64,000 nt of DNA from Fulvia fulva (lineage: Eukaryota; Ascomycota; Dothideomycetes; Mycosphaerellales; Mycosphaerellaceae), in contig NC_063017.1 in NCBI RefSeq assembly GCF_020509005.1, positions 2,046,001 through 2,110,000 of the forward strand. Direction: 5' to 3'. Both the position numbers and the translations under genes were made by a program. Each line of letters begins with the position of its first letter. Position 1 is the first letter of the stretch. The notes under the pieces are model-generated. The model did no database searches, was not told the DNA's origin, and worked only from the letters and a program-made list of their open reading frames with translations. Positions 22,482-32,166 of this stretch are shown here, piece after piece.

Positions 22482-23120
22482 AGGCGAATGATTCGTACCT
22501 GGTAGATGTCGAGCATCGAGCGACCAGCCAGAGACTCCGTGCCTGCCATCGGAAGAGCGCCAAGCCGGGTGGCGGATGTTGGTACGTGAGGCAAGGAAGG
22601 TACCTGAGAAAAGAGCACGCCAACTTGCGCGCATCATGCGACAGAAAGCATGAAGTGCAGACGAAATATACTAGCACGAGCAGCGCTATCAGCCTGAGAA
22701 AGGTGCCCATGTACATGCAGAGAACGGCGTAATGGTAATGCTGGGCGGCGGTCTGAGGAAAGTGCGTCCAGCCTCTCGGAGTACAGTCACGCATCTAGCA
22801 CGTTCTCATGCCATCACGAAATTGGAACCAGTCACCCAAAATGCGCGTCTCGTTCTTTATCTCATGTGCTCAGTGCTTGATAGCTCTGATCCAGTATGCT
22901 TACCAGTTCGCAGTGAGGATCGATACCATGAGGACGATGTTTGAACAAGCCAAATTTCCTCCCACTGCATCCCGACCACGAGGACAATGTCCTCAAGACC
23001 CATCAGCACGATTTATACATAGATTACACACCTTCACCTCCTCTCCCTCTCCCTCTCCAACTTCAACTCCAACATCCCACAAACTACACTCAAACCCACA
23101 GACCCACATCAATCTCAACC
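22482..23120. other. Intergenic, 639 bp
   Basis: Calcineurin 3' region followed by a CT-rich run (about 23036-23075, repeated TCCCTC) typical of a promoter or leader for the small gene at 23121. Confidence 0.45.
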
Positions 23121-23468
23121 ATGGGCTTCATATCAAGCCTCCTCAACTTCTACACCAGCTACCTCGACCTCGTCAGCACAGCCTACGAAGTCTCCCCATC
23201 ATTGCAAAAGGAGCGCAAGAACAGGCGCAAGAGCAAGCGCAAGATCGACAAAAAGTGCCATCTCGGCACTTGCATTCAGCATCAAGACGAGAAGAAGTGT
23301 TCTCCCGAGCACAATTGTGCGCCGCCGACTGCGGCTGCGCCAGATTGGATCTGTCCTGGAGCGTATTATGCGCAGCGGGCACGGCTCGTGAGGTACCATC
23401 GAGTGAGAAGGACGAATAGGACGACGACGGGGGCTTTGGTGAGCCGAGGCCTGGGAGGGTGTTGTTAA
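23121..23468 (+). CDS. Small basic Cys-containing protein, 115 aa
   Basis: Start chosen at 23121 for its context (CAACCATGG) after a pyrimidine-rich leader; the frame is open further upstream. MGFISSLLNFYTSYLDLVST is an amphipathic or hydrophobic N-terminus with Gly2. A Lys/Arg run follows (KERKNRRKSKRKIDKK), then a Cys-rich part (CHLGTCIQHQDEKKCSPEHNC, 4 Cys), and the protein ends GGCC. Gly2 and a terminal Cys pair could be lipidation sites, which is inference. Unrecognised; it may be lineage-specific. Confidence 0.6.
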   Translation: MGFISSLLNFYTSYLDLVSTAYEVSPSLQKERKNRRKSKRKIDKKCHLGTCIQHQDEKKCSPEHNCAPPTAAAPDWICPGAYYAQRARLVRYHRVRRTNRTTTGALVSRGLGGCC

Positions 23469-23685
23469 GGCATGGGAGAGGGAAGGATGTAATGAGGTTG
23501 GGGGAATTTGGGGAGAGAGGTGTAGAGAAAAATGAGGAGGACGGTGTGTTTTTTCGATCGCTTGGGTGGAGGAGATATTACGACGATTTCCGAGGATGAG
23601 GGCGATCGTTGTTCGTTTGCGTTGAGGAGTCTATGCAGTCTATAGGCTGGGACGTCAAGCAGCTTCAATTTGACATAATTCCCCT

Positions 23686-24720
23686 TCAGATCAGTACAGC
23701 AACCCCAACGTCTCCATCCTCAATGGCCCCCTTCAGCTCCTCAAGATCTCCACCTCGTTGCTTCACCACCAATTCCAACGTCTCCGTGAAAGTCTCGCCA
23801 TTGTTGCCAAACCACTCCCCAAGTCCCCGAATATACACCTCCACCTGCGCTTTCAAAGTACAGTGGTTCCTCAGATACAGCATCTGTTCCGGATCCAGCT
23901 TCATCATATCCTCAATGACATAGTAGTGCGCAATATCATCACCCCAGCCCTCAGCTCCAGGCTCATGCCATCGTGTCGGTGATAGGCGCGATTGGTAGCG
24001 CGTGGAGCCGTAGGAGGAGTTGTAGTAGTCGGTTGCGAGTGCTGATGGTTCAGGGGGGTAGTTGAGGTGCATGTTGATATTGAAGAGGAGTTGATGCTTG
24101 CTCTCTGGGAAGCGCTTATTGAACTTTTGCTTGATCTTGCCGTTGGACGGACAAATGTTGTTGGCAACCAAGTCGCGCATTACGGTGTGTACGTCCAGCA
24201 TCTCAGCGAGCTCGTTCGAGGAGAAGTTTTGTAGAAGCATGGCTCGCTCGCGCATCACTTCGGGCATACGGCGGCAGGTGCGGATGTGGGCTGGGGTGTG
24301 GAAAGCTCGCGAGAAGAGCCAGAGGCGGTAGATGGTGCGGCGGAGGTTGTAGCGTTCTTGCACTGTCAAGAGACGCCTGTTGCCGTAGTCTGTCTTCCAT
24401 TTCTTGAAGGGGTAGATCTCCTCGTACTGCTGGGCTATGCGGCCGACTTTGACGATCTGCTTGATCAAGGCTTCTGATATGGGTACGCTTCGTCGAATGT
24501 GCGCTGGTTGGGAGGAGTTGTGGGTCAGGAGCTGGATGATGTCTTCGATGGGTCCGAGCTCGGCGTCTGCTGCTTCTTGGAGGATGACCAGCCTCTTCGA
24601 TGAATGGTATGCGCTGTTCAATCGATGGCAGGTTGCTGATAGGTTGATGGCGGAGGCGATGTTCGGTAGGGACAGGTATATGTGCGTCAGGATCTCGTTA
24701 GGAAGAGTGTCGAAATACAT
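23686..24720 (-). CDS. F-box protein, 344 aa
   Basis: Likely substrate adaptor of an SCF ubiquitin ligase. The N-terminus YFDTLPNEILTHIYLSLPN then INLSATCHRLNSAYHSSKR is a clear F-box (about residues 3-48). The rest is alpha-helical, with no leucine-rich or WD repeats that I can see. A Tyr/Trp-rich segment (GWGDDIAHYYVIEDMMKL) lies near residue 270. Intronless. Substrate unknown. Confidence 0.82.
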   Translation of the reverse strand: MYFDTLPNEILTHIYLSLPNIASAINLSATCHRLNSAYHSSKRLVILQEAADAELGPIEDIIQLLTHNSSQPAHIRRSVPISEALIKQIVKVGRIAQQYEEIYPFKKWKTDYGNRRLLTVQERYNLRRTIYRLWLFSRAFHTPAHIRTCRRMPEVMRERAMLLQNFSSNELAEMLDVHTVMRDLVANNICPSNGKIKQKFNKRFPESKHQLLFNINMHLNYPPEPSALATDYYNSSYGSTRYQSRLSPTRWHEPGAEGWGDDIAHYYVIEDMMKLDPEQMLYLRNHCTLKAQVEVYIRGLGEWFGNNGETFTETLELVVKQRGGDLEELKGAIEDGDVGVAVLI

Positions 24721-25191
24721 GGTTGCGATTGATCGATGGTTCGTTGTAGTGTCTGACGTCGTGATCTATCGGTCGCTCACAGCCTGTTTCGTTCGCTCGA
24801 TGGATTTGTAGGGTTGGTTTGGGGGTTATTAGAGCACCAAACGACTGTTGCAGCTCGTCTGGCGGTGGGCAATGTATTCAAATGATAGAGACCCCAACAC
24901 TGGGGCTAGAGGTTGGTGGTGGGAACTGGCATCCTGTGTTGACACACTCTGGCTGGTTTGCCGGCCCACGAAGGGCGCTCATGGTGGATTTGCTCATGTT
25001 GGTCGCGTGTGGGAGAGGGAAGAAGAAGAGCAGGAGTGATGGACGTCACTCCTGGTATATCAACAGCGCAGTAGCGTCTCCAGCCTCCTAATCAATGTAA
25101 TCAACTAATCATCCGTGGATCCACTCCCGGGGTTCCGCCCCCATGGGATCTTGCACCTTCAACTTCGAGCCTCAACTCTTGCACCCTCTCT
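24721..25191. other. Intergenic divergent promoter, 471 bp
   Basis: Between the F-box gene (-) and the 2EXR-like gene (+). Nothing else recognised. Confidence 0.4.
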
Positions 25192-26292
25192 ATGGACCAA
25201 GGGCACTACAACTGCAGGGACTATGACGTTTCGCCTCACTTCCGTCCGACGACGATAGCAACGACAACGACGACGAGCAGCCGTACCTCCGCGCCTCTCT
25301 TCCGCCATGAGTCCTTCGACGAGCTCGAGCAGCGGTCTCGCTCTCCAGCAAGCTTCAAGCCAAAGTTCCCACTCCTGCAACTGCCCTTGGAGTTGAGACG
25401 GCAAATCTTCAACTACCTGCTCCCAAGAACATACGACCGATCAGATCCGAATCCATTGGCCAGCCATGCGCGCAACTTCAGCGCTGTAAAGAAGAGGGCA
25501 GCCAAGGGTATGATAATACCAAAGGCCGACATACAGCGAGGCGGTGCACATATCGTGTGGCAAAGAGCGAACGCTGACTTATTGAGGGTATGTCGGCAGA
25601 TACATGATGAATGCGCCGAAATGCTCTATGGAGGGAACACTTTCTTGCTGTTCTTGACATATTCGGGCATCGCGTTCAGGTTCAATTACCTGCTGCCAAC
25701 AGGCATGGCTCCGAGCAGACGATTCAACTTCCTGGAGTTGATGCCGAAGAGATATCTGGCGTTGGTCAAACGAGTGGTGGTGAATGTGGACCATGTGGAC
25801 TCATATACGGGAATGATCAAGTTCAATGTTGGTGGCAAAGGTCTCACGCATGGACTGTCAAATCAAGTCCGAAGGCTCGTGAACGCGCTGCAGCCACCTC
25901 TCGCCCTCAACGATGAGCCGAAACACGACGAGGTTCATGAAAGTGGCAGAGACAGTGGCATGGAGATGCGCAGCGACGAAAGACGACTGGCCAAAGTCCA
26001 CGTCCGCGTCTCGAATGGAAACGTAGTCCTGGGCCAGATCAAAAGCCAACGCGAGGAAGCTTTGAAGATCGAGCAAGACGTCGAAACAATGCTCGCACCG
26101 TTCGGTGACCTACGAGGCGTGCGCGACGTGGCTATTACGGGTGCGGTCATGAAGCCATTCGCTGACAGCCTGCGGCAGAAAATGATGGGTAACGAGAAGC
26201 TTGAACATACGATTGCAGTGACCAAAGCTCTACGGGTTCTAGAATTGGATATGACGGCGCCGCAGCTTTGTGTTTATGGCAATGACATATGA
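25192..26292 (+). CDS. 2EXR/DUF7730-like protein, 366 aa
   Basis: After a disordered Thr/Ser-rich N-terminus the core begins FPLLQLPLELRRQIFNYLLP (about residues 60-79), the F-box-like LPxELRxxI motif of the fungal 2EXR/DUF7730 group. LLRVCRQIHDECAEMLYGGN follows, the conserved second motif. A basic/acidic region lies toward the C-terminus. Members are abundant in dothideomycetes and mostly uncharacterised. Intronless. Confidence 0.82.
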   Translation: MDQGHYNCRDYDVSPHFRPTTIATTTTTSSRTSAPLFRHESFDELEQRSRSPASFKPKFPLLQLPLELRRQIFNYLLPRTYDRSDPNPLASHARNFSAVKKRAAKGMIIPKADIQRGGAHIVWQRANADLLRVCRQIHDECAEMLYGGNTFLLFLTYSGIAFRFNYLLPTGMAPSRRFNFLELMPKRYLALVKRVVVNVDHVDSYTGMIKFNVGGKGLTHGLSNQVRRLVNALQPPLALNDEPKHDEVHESGRDSGMEMRSDERRLAKVHVRVSNGNVVLGQIKSQREEALKIEQDVETMLAPFGDLRGVRDVAITGAVMKPFADSLRQKMMGNEKLEHTIAVTKALRVLELDMTAPQLCVYGNDI

Positions 26293-26300
26293 AGTTATGA

Positions 26301-26333
26301 CGAGACGAGATGAGGCGAGATGAGGCGAGATGG
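26301..26333. repeat. 10-bp tandem repeat, about 3 copies
   Basis: Unit TGAGGCGAGA, just downstream of the 2EXR-like stop codon, probably in its 3' untranslated region. Confidence 0.75.
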
Positions 26334-26714
26334 AAGAAGTACGTTAGATCTCTACTGTAGCAGCGGTGTAAAGCCTGAATAGTGCCAAATCTGTACGGAT
26401 TGGACACAAAGCTTGGTCAGTACCTCACTTATCAAGTCTACTGTCCTCTCACTTCCTGGAGCGCATATGACTTGCAGTGAACTCGGTGAAGAAGCAGTGA
26501 AGGCACGAAGCATTGACATTGTCCCTACACGAAATTTATTCTCTCGTTTTACAGACAACCTACCAACTCCAAAACTCCCAAATCAAAGTATCAATCTACT
26601 ATCGCTGTACAAAAGGGCCAAAATTCCTCCCATACATGGCAAAGAAAATCGACAACCTAATCGGTCACTTACCTAGCCAGCTTTCCAAGCTGAGTACTCA
26701 CAACCTTGGGAAGT
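26334..26714. other. Intergenic, 381 bp
   Basis: Convergent 3' region between the 2EXR-like gene and the kinase, relatively A/T- and C-rich. No feature recognised. Confidence 0.4.
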
Positions 26715-28448
26715 CTACACACAATCATAAGAGTGCCAAGAGAAGTAGCTCCGAGGAGCCTGTGCTCCTGCTGTAGCCTGAGCGCTCTCATCCGTCGATT
26801 GGACACTAGACTCGGTTCCAGCACTTGGGAAAGGTGACGTGAACGGTCCTGGGATGTCAGCAATCTCTTGTGCATACTCCGCTCCGGCCGCGGCTTGAAG
26901 GTCTTGGTGTCTGCCAACACGACGAAGCGGTGGAAGATTTGCAACCGCGTCAGTCATGGAGGGAGCATTCGTCGAGACAGGTGACGAGACCTGGGAGTAG
27001 TGCGGCGGGGAGCTGGCGGAGCCTCGCTGCGATGCTGATCGTCTTTGGCGGATCGGGTGGTCATTGGCGAACGGCACAGGCCAAAAGTCAGCGGGGATTC
27101 TACCACCATTCTCATACCACTCTCGAACGTGCTCTTTGAAGACGTACGAGGTTCTGTGAAGGTCAGTAGCGCCGGGCCGCTTCTTCGAGTCGGTGGCGAG
27201 GCAAGACTGGAGGAGCCAGAGGAAGCGTGGGTGGTCTCTTACCGAAGAACATACAAAACCTCGCGTGATGTTGTGGCGCTCGGGTTTGAAGGGAACGCCC
27301 GTTATGAGCTCGAAGAGCGTGACGCCAAGGGCGTAGATGTCACTCTTCTCGCTGCAGATTCCCGGAGTCCATAGATTTCCCTTGAACTCGGGCGCGTAGT
27401 AAATGTCTGTTCCGCAGGCGCCTTCAATCTCACTGTGCTCCTTGAGGGTGGCGAGCCCGAAGTCCGCAAGGACAGCCTGTGGGATGCCACAGTTGTCATC
27501 AGACCATCTAAGGAAGATGTTGCCAGGCTTGATGTCGCGATGGAGGATGGGTTTCTGCCCGTTGTCGCTTCGTATGGTGGCCCTACTCGTATCAGCATCA
27601 TAGCGGACTTCACCATGGTGGAGGAACGCCATCGCGTCAATGAGGCTTGCTGTGACAGAGAGGACGATGGGCTCAGGGATGTTCTGCCTTTCGCCTTGGC
27701 ATTTCTTGATGAGATTGTCGAGGTCACCAGCAGAACAGAACTCGAGGACCATGTTCGCAATTCCTCTAGGGAGATCATCAATGATGTCCTCGCGTCGGAC
27801 GATGCTGGGATGATTGGATTTGATTTGCGACATCATGTAGACCTCATCTGGGTCAAGCCGAGTGCCATCGGGAGCCGTGCCGTAGCGCATCTGCTTGATG
27901 ATGAACATCTCACCAGAAGCCTTGCTTTTGACAAGATGGACGGGGCCTTCATTGTTTCGTGCAAGTGTTTTGACAACGGTATATTCGCTGGCGAAGCTCT
28001 CGGGGGTGGGCTCAAGTTTGGGTTTTGCTGAGCTCGACTTAGTTGAAGAGTACACCGAAGCTGTGACTGGAGACACGGCGTCTTGCTGTGTCGGAGCAGA
28101 TGTGGCCGAGACAATTGGGGAGACAGGAGTGATTGGTGCTCCATCGAAGCCTGGAAAGAACTCACGAAAATCGCCGATGTGGACGTTAGGATCAGAGGAA
28201 GCCTGTTCAATGATGGCCGGGCTGACTTGAACGTTCCCATGGACGTAGAAGGTACCATAGGCCTGGACATTCTGTTGCTGCGTTGACGGTGGGGTCATGA
28301 GACCTTGTTCTTCATCTGGTCGTGTCTTCCTGTTCCGGAAGATGTTTCGGATGGTCTGGAACCAGTTTTGTCGGGGTTGGGGGGCGGGAGCATGGCTTCT
28401 GCCCGGGCTTCTCGATCCGTTCTTGAAGCACTGGAACATGGCGACCAT
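26715..28448 (-). CDS. Ser/Thr protein kinase, 577 aa
   Basis: Start at 28448 (MVAMFQCFKNGSRSPGRSH) sits in an ideal context (CCACCATGG). The frame is open upstream without an ATG and would encode a hydrophobic stretch, but only with a non-ATG start or an unseen exon. Residues 1-155 are disordered. The kinase domain runs from about 155 (YTVVKTLARNNEGPVHLVK, a degenerate Gly loop) through HRDIKPGNIFLRW (catalytic loop), DFGLA and YYAPEFKGNLWTPG to about 450. All core catalytic residues are present. The NEK/SPS-like layout is not enough to name a subfamily. The C-terminal tail is Pro/Ser-rich. No intron is needed. Confidence 0.85.
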   Translation of the reverse strand: MVAMFQCFKNGSRSPGRSHAPAPQPRQNWFQTIRNIFRNRKTRPDEEQGLMTPPSTQQQNVQAYGTFYVHGNVQVSPAIIEQASSDPNVHIGDFREFFPGFDGAPITPVSPIVSATSAPTQQDAVSPVTASVYSSTKSSSAKPKLEPTPESFASEYTVVKTLARNNEGPVHLVKSKASGEMFIIKQMRYGTAPDGTRLDPDEVYMMSQIKSNHPSIVRREDIIDDLPRGIANMVLEFCSAGDLDNLIKKCQGERQNIPEPIVLSVTASLIDAMAFLHHGEVRYDADTSRATIRSDNGQKPILHRDIKPGNIFLRWSDDNCGIPQAVLADFGLATLKEHSEIEGACGTDIYYAPEFKGNLWTPGICSEKSDIYALGVTLFELITGVPFKPERHNITRGFVCSSVRDHPRFLWLLQSCLATDSKKRPGATDLHRTSYVFKEHVREWYENGGRIPADFWPVPFANDHPIRQRRSASQRGSASSPPHYSQVSSPVSTNAPSMTDAVANLPPLRRVGRHQDLQAAAGAEYAQEIADIPGPFTSPFPSAGTESSVQSTDESAQATAGAQAPRSYFSWHSYDCV

Positions 28449-29572
28449 GGTGGAGGCAGCCAAGTAGAGCGCTACGAATGCGAGGAAGGATGTTTCGATA
28501 GGTGGTGACGCGTTTTGAGCAGACACAATTGCTAGCTGTTCGATCTTTCTTCCTACTTTCGATTACACGGCCGGCGTGCAGTTGATTCGTAGTCTTGATG
28601 CAAAAGCTTTGGTCTGATCGTTGTTGGCTGGAACGCACACCGAGAGAAAGATCTCTGGTTGGGCGGGCAGACGTTCAGACTTATACGGGATGATACCTCT
28701 GTCAATGTCGGCAAAGGTGGTAGTCGCTTCGACAAGGCTGGCTTTGTCTGCGTGCCGTTCTTTGGGGCTGGGCCTTTGTTGGAGAACAATGCACAAAGGG
28801 GGATAAAGCGGTAAGTCAATGACGATTGAGGACGGAGTGTTGCCGGCATGATATCGGATCAGCCGTACACAATGCTCAACAATGTGAATGCTCAGAGTGT
28901 TGTCCGAAGCTGAAGGCAAAAGCAGCATATGGCGTTGCCGCTCGCCATCAAGACTTTTGAGCGGGGCCTTGGTTCACAAGGCTTCGCTGATGTCTCTTCA
29001 GCAGCACCAGGTCTCCATGTGCGTTCGAGGCTGGTTGCCAAGCGTTATGGTCTCCACGAGCAGCCATACTGTGGTCGTAGTGATATACTGCCACCAGTGA
29101 CCAGGTACGGGCATCGCCTAGATCCCACACATAGTGTCGTCGAGGGAGCCGCTGGACGAAGCGCGAGCGAAAGGTGGCCTCGCATACCCAGCGACATACT
29201 GAACATCCCGTGGAGACAGGTCGTGATAGCAACAGTGACTCTTATGCGTAATGTTTCTTCATCGGCCGTGATGTGCGATAGATATCGTTGTGTTCTGTGG
29301 CCTGTGCTTTTGCCGGCACTTCTGAGGATCGTTTGCCATCCTCGATTGTGACTGCTTCTCTACGTTGCTGTCATCTGGGGACCATTATCATGCCGGTGTG
29401 ATACTATGAGATGTCCTTGTCAATGGCAAGACGTTGTACTGAACGAGATAGAGCTGGGTCCTTTCTTGGCAATGGCCTCCGCAACCGTTGAGCAAAAATG
29501 ATATGTTGAAAGGCCTCCATCCTTATTGAAATGAGCGAAGGGTAGAACCCGCAGCTCGAGGAACAAATTGTT
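28449..29572. other. Gene-poor stretch, about 1.1 kb
   Basis: Kinase promoter and beyond. A 140-codon plus-strand frame near 28929-29351 has no recognisable motif and no strong start context; I do not call it. Confidence 0.4.
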
Positions 29573-29617
29573 CGCTGTCGTCGCAATGCCGCTGTCGTCG
29601 CAATGCCACTGTCGTCG
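29573..29617. repeat. 17-bp tandem repeat, about 2.6 copies
   Basis: Unit CGCTGTCGTCGCAATGC, two perfect copies plus a partial one, followed by a locally A/T-rich tract (about 29690-29755). Confidence 0.8.
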
Positions 29618-29907
29618 ATATGTATATGTATTTGTTTCTCACGTGCTCGGAAGGTAGTTCACCGCGCCGGGGCTAAGAAGCGAGCCAATTAAATAATTGT
29701 AAGGTCTTTGAAGCCAATTAGAGGACAGCTCGAATTTGTTAGCGATAGCTTTTATTCTAAAGGCCCTCTTCCTAAGCACGGACCCTCGAAACAGGTGACA
29801 GAGTCTGATTGTTGTTCTCGCTACGGGAGCTTTACGGCACTACCCTTCGCTCAACAAAAGAGACAAGGTGATATCTACGCCACGCAGCTGAGCAATGCCA
29901 CCAAATC

Positions 29908-30233
29908 ATGCCGAGCATGTCTGCGAAACCACGAGCACTGGTCCTTGGAGTCGGAAGTACTGGCTGCATCTATGCGACATTACTTGAAAGAGGCGGCGCT
30001 ACAGTCACGGCTGTATGTCGTTCGAACTATGACGTAGTGAAAGAGAACGGCATTCTGGTCAAATCGGCCAAACGGGAACACACGTGAGCCAGGCCGACCA
30101 CGGTGCGCAAGCATAAGGACCATTCGATTACATATTCGTTGCTTCGAAAGCGTTCCCTGGGATCGCTCATATGACACGTGAAGCCGTGACCCCGAAGCGG
30201 ACAGCCATAGTGCTTGCTTAGAATGGCCTTGCG
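29908..30233 (+). pseudogene. Ketopantoate reductase (ApbA/PanE) N-terminal relic
   Basis: ATG 29908 opens MPSMSAKPRALVLGVGSTG, continues CIYATLLERGGATVTAVCRS and NYDVVKENGILVKSA. This is the GxGxxG Rossmann start typical of 2-dehydropantoate 2-reductases. The frame then meets TGA at 30085-30087. Family-like sequence continues in another frame from 30123 (FDYIFVASKAFPGIAHMTRE, VTPKRTAIVLA) and is stopped by TAG at 30219-30221 exactly where the family has Gln (VLAQNG; here VLA-stop-NGLA). I could not place an intron that repairs the frame. The catalytic C-terminal domain is not visible. Decayed fragment rather than a gene, though a sequencing error cannot be excluded. Confidence 0.72.
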
Positions 30234-30256
30234 AAGTCTTCCGAGGTGTCGTTTAG

Positions 30257-30290
30257 CAAGAGCCAGTGGCACCATCTTTACTGGCTCTTG
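30257..30290. repeat. Perfect 11-bp inverted repeat (hairpin), 12-nt loop
   Basis: CAAGAGCCAGT at 30257-30267 pairs with ACTGGCTCTTG at 30280-30290. It lies just past the reductase relic, about 215 bp from the RNase III stop. It could be an RNA hairpin or chance. Confidence 0.6.
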
Positions 30291-30506
30291 TTCTGCTGCG
30301 CTCAATCTTGATCCTCAGGAAATCAGAGATTGCCAGTTGGTAGCAGCCCTCTGTTCAACGCTTGGAACTCCATTCCGAGGTACCTCCTTACCGGCGAGCA
30401 CTGGTCCGCCAGGCGCCTTTTGGTCAAGCTCTTTGCCGCGTGCATGTTTCCGGTCAAATACCGTCTTCACCTTCGTATGGGTTGAGCTGGTCGAGGAAGC
30501 ATCCGC

Positions 30507-31898
30507 CTAAGATGCACTTCCCACCAAGTCCTTCTCCTGCTTGACTGGAACCTCTTGCTTGACTTGAGTCTCTTGCTTGACTTGCATCTCCTTCTGTGCC
30601 TTGTGCTGCTCTCTCGACTTTCGGCACTTCGCCTCACACTCCTCCACGACGTACTTGTTCTCGCCGTGCATGGCCTTGATGGCTGCCCATGCCTTGGCTT
30701 CCTTCTTGTTCGCACCTTGACCCCTGGCAAGAAGCTTGTGTGTGTGCCCGTACCCATCGATGTAGAGCTCCATGATCCACAAATTCTGACCCAAGTGATC
30801 ATCCTTCAGCTCTATTGTTGGGAGGACCTTGTAGTCAAGCTTGCAGTCGCGGCCATTGCCGATGCGGGCGGACAGCTCTTGGGCAGCGTTGGGGTTGAAG
30901 GTGGTGAGAGGGTCGGCACCATCCGCATGGATGAGGAGACTCTTGTGAGCATGAAACAATTCAAGCACCTTTGGAGCCCAAAGCGCCGTCAGCCACTTCT
31001 CGGCAGCTGCGAACCCGTCCTCGTGACTGAGTGCGACCGCAGCAACGTAAGCTTCGAAGACATCTCCGAGAACTTTGTTGAAGCCTTTGTTGGCCTTGTC
31101 ATGCTCCATCTGTGCTTTGACGCTCTTGTCCACCTGCACCTTCTTGTCGAACCCGTATGCTTTGGAGAAACGGGCGAGTGTTTCGTTCTTGACCAGCGTC
31201 TCGCGATCTTGTGACATCTGGCCTGCGGCAAGTTGCGGAAAGCGGTGATAGATCAGGCGTGACGCGAACAGCTCGAGGTATGCGTCGCCAAGATACTCGA
31301 GCTTCTCGTAGGTGATGATGCCCTCCGCGCCATCTTGATGCTGCGCGTAGATCGACTTGTGCTTGAAGACTGCAGCACGCAACTTCTCGTCAGTCACGGG
31401 AGGCAGCTGTGGAAGGCCATCCGCGACTGTGAAGGGTGTGTAGAGCGCAACATCTGTGAGGATCTCCTGGGGTGCTGGCAGCTGAGCATAGGCATCACTG
31501 TGCGATAGCTGGGCAGAGGTAGCGTTGCCGTTCTGAATGTTCGAGTCGCCGTGGGCGATACTTGCCTTGAGCGCGTTCAGCTCTGCCTTCAAGCGGCGGT
31601 TCTCGTCCTTGATCGCGTCGACTTGACGAGGTGTACGTTCTGCTCCACCATCATTGCGGTGCTCCTGTTTCTTGTTCCGGTTACGAGATGGGCCGTCTTG
31701 AGATTGCTGTGGACGGCCATTGCGGTTGTTGTGATGATCTTGCTTGGGGCGCTTCTTGTCGCGACCGTCGTGCTCGTCGTCATGGCTGCGCTTGTTGTTG
31801 CGGTCATCATAAGTGCGCGAGTGGTCTCGATTGCGGTCGCGGTCGCGGTCGCGGTCGCGGTTCGAGCTTCGGTCTCGGTCGTTGTATGGGTTGTCCAT
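30507..31898 (-). CDS. RNT1: RNase III, Rnt1-like, 463 aa
   Basis: Double-strand-specific endonuclease; yeast Rnt1 processes rRNA and snRNA precursors in the nucleus. The start at 31898 (MDNPYNDRDRSSNRD) is preferred over the long open frame above it, which has no conserved content. Residues 1-110 are an Arg/Asp/Asn-rich disordered region coded partly by a 6-bp repeat. The RNase III domain (about 150-310) has the signature YEKLEYLGDAYLELFASRLI and the second acidic motif LGDVFEAYVAAVAL. A dsRNA-binding domain follows (about 330-415, ending GQGANKKEAKAWAAIKAM). The tail carries repeated VKQE units. Intronless, divergent from mS33. Confidence 0.9.
   Translation of the reverse strand: MDNPYNDRDRSSNRDRDRDRDRNRDHSRTYDDRNNKRSHDDEHDGRDKKRPKQDHHNNRNGRPQQSQDGPSRNRNKKQEHRNDGGAERTPRQVDAIKDENRRLKAELNALKASIAHGDSNIQNGNATSAQLSHSDAYAQLPAPQEILTDVALYTPFTVADGLPQLPPVTDEKLRAAVFKHKSIYAQHQDGAEGIITYEKLEYLGDAYLELFASRLIYHRFPQLAAGQMSQDRETLVKNETLARFSKAYGFDKKVQVDKSVKAQMEHDKANKGFNKVLGDVFEAYVAAVALSHEDGFAAAEKWLTALWAPKVLELFHAHKSLLIHADGADPLTTFNPNAAQELSARIGNGRDCKLDYKVLPTIELKDDHLGQNLWIMELYIDGYGHTHKLLARGQGANKKEAKAWAAIKAMHGENKYVVEECEAKCRKSREQHKAQKEMQVKQETQVKQEVPVKQEKDLVGSAS
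31833..31860. repeat. GCGGTC hexanucleotide repeat, about 4.7 copies
   Basis: In-frame coding microsatellite; on the minus strand it encodes alternating Arg-Asp in the disordered RNase III N-terminus. Length variation would keep the frame. Confidence 0.9.
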
Positions 31899-32166
31899 GC
31901 TGGCTGTATGTAGCTCTCCTCGGCACTGCTGCGTAAGGATAGACAGAGACGAGATGAGCCGCCACAGGTGTGCGATATGCGATGCTGGTGGTGGATGCGA
32001 GGAAGATCGACAGAATACAAACGTGCGAGAAGAATGAGCGAAGCTTGAGAACAGAGGCCTCGCTAGCGCGAAGCTTTGACTGTCTTGGCACTCCCGCTCC
32101 GCCGACACCACCGCGATCAATGCCACCCATCATCCCATTCACTGCCTCTCCTCACCCACCCTCATC
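31899..32166. promoter_or_regulatory. Divergent promoter RNase III / mS33
   Basis: 268 bp between opposite start codons must hold both promoters. No TATA box stands out. Confidence 0.55.

Noticed and set aside
28449..28526. N-terminal membrane helix for the kinase
   Set aside because: The hydrophobic stretch lies upstream of the first ATG, which has an ideal start context; only a non-ATG start would include it.
28929..29351. 140-codon plus-strand frame
   Set aside because: No motif, no good start context, and composition typical of a chance frame.
29690..29755. A/T-rich tract as a transposon remnant
   Set aside because: Too short, with no terminal repeats, target duplication or coding similarity.
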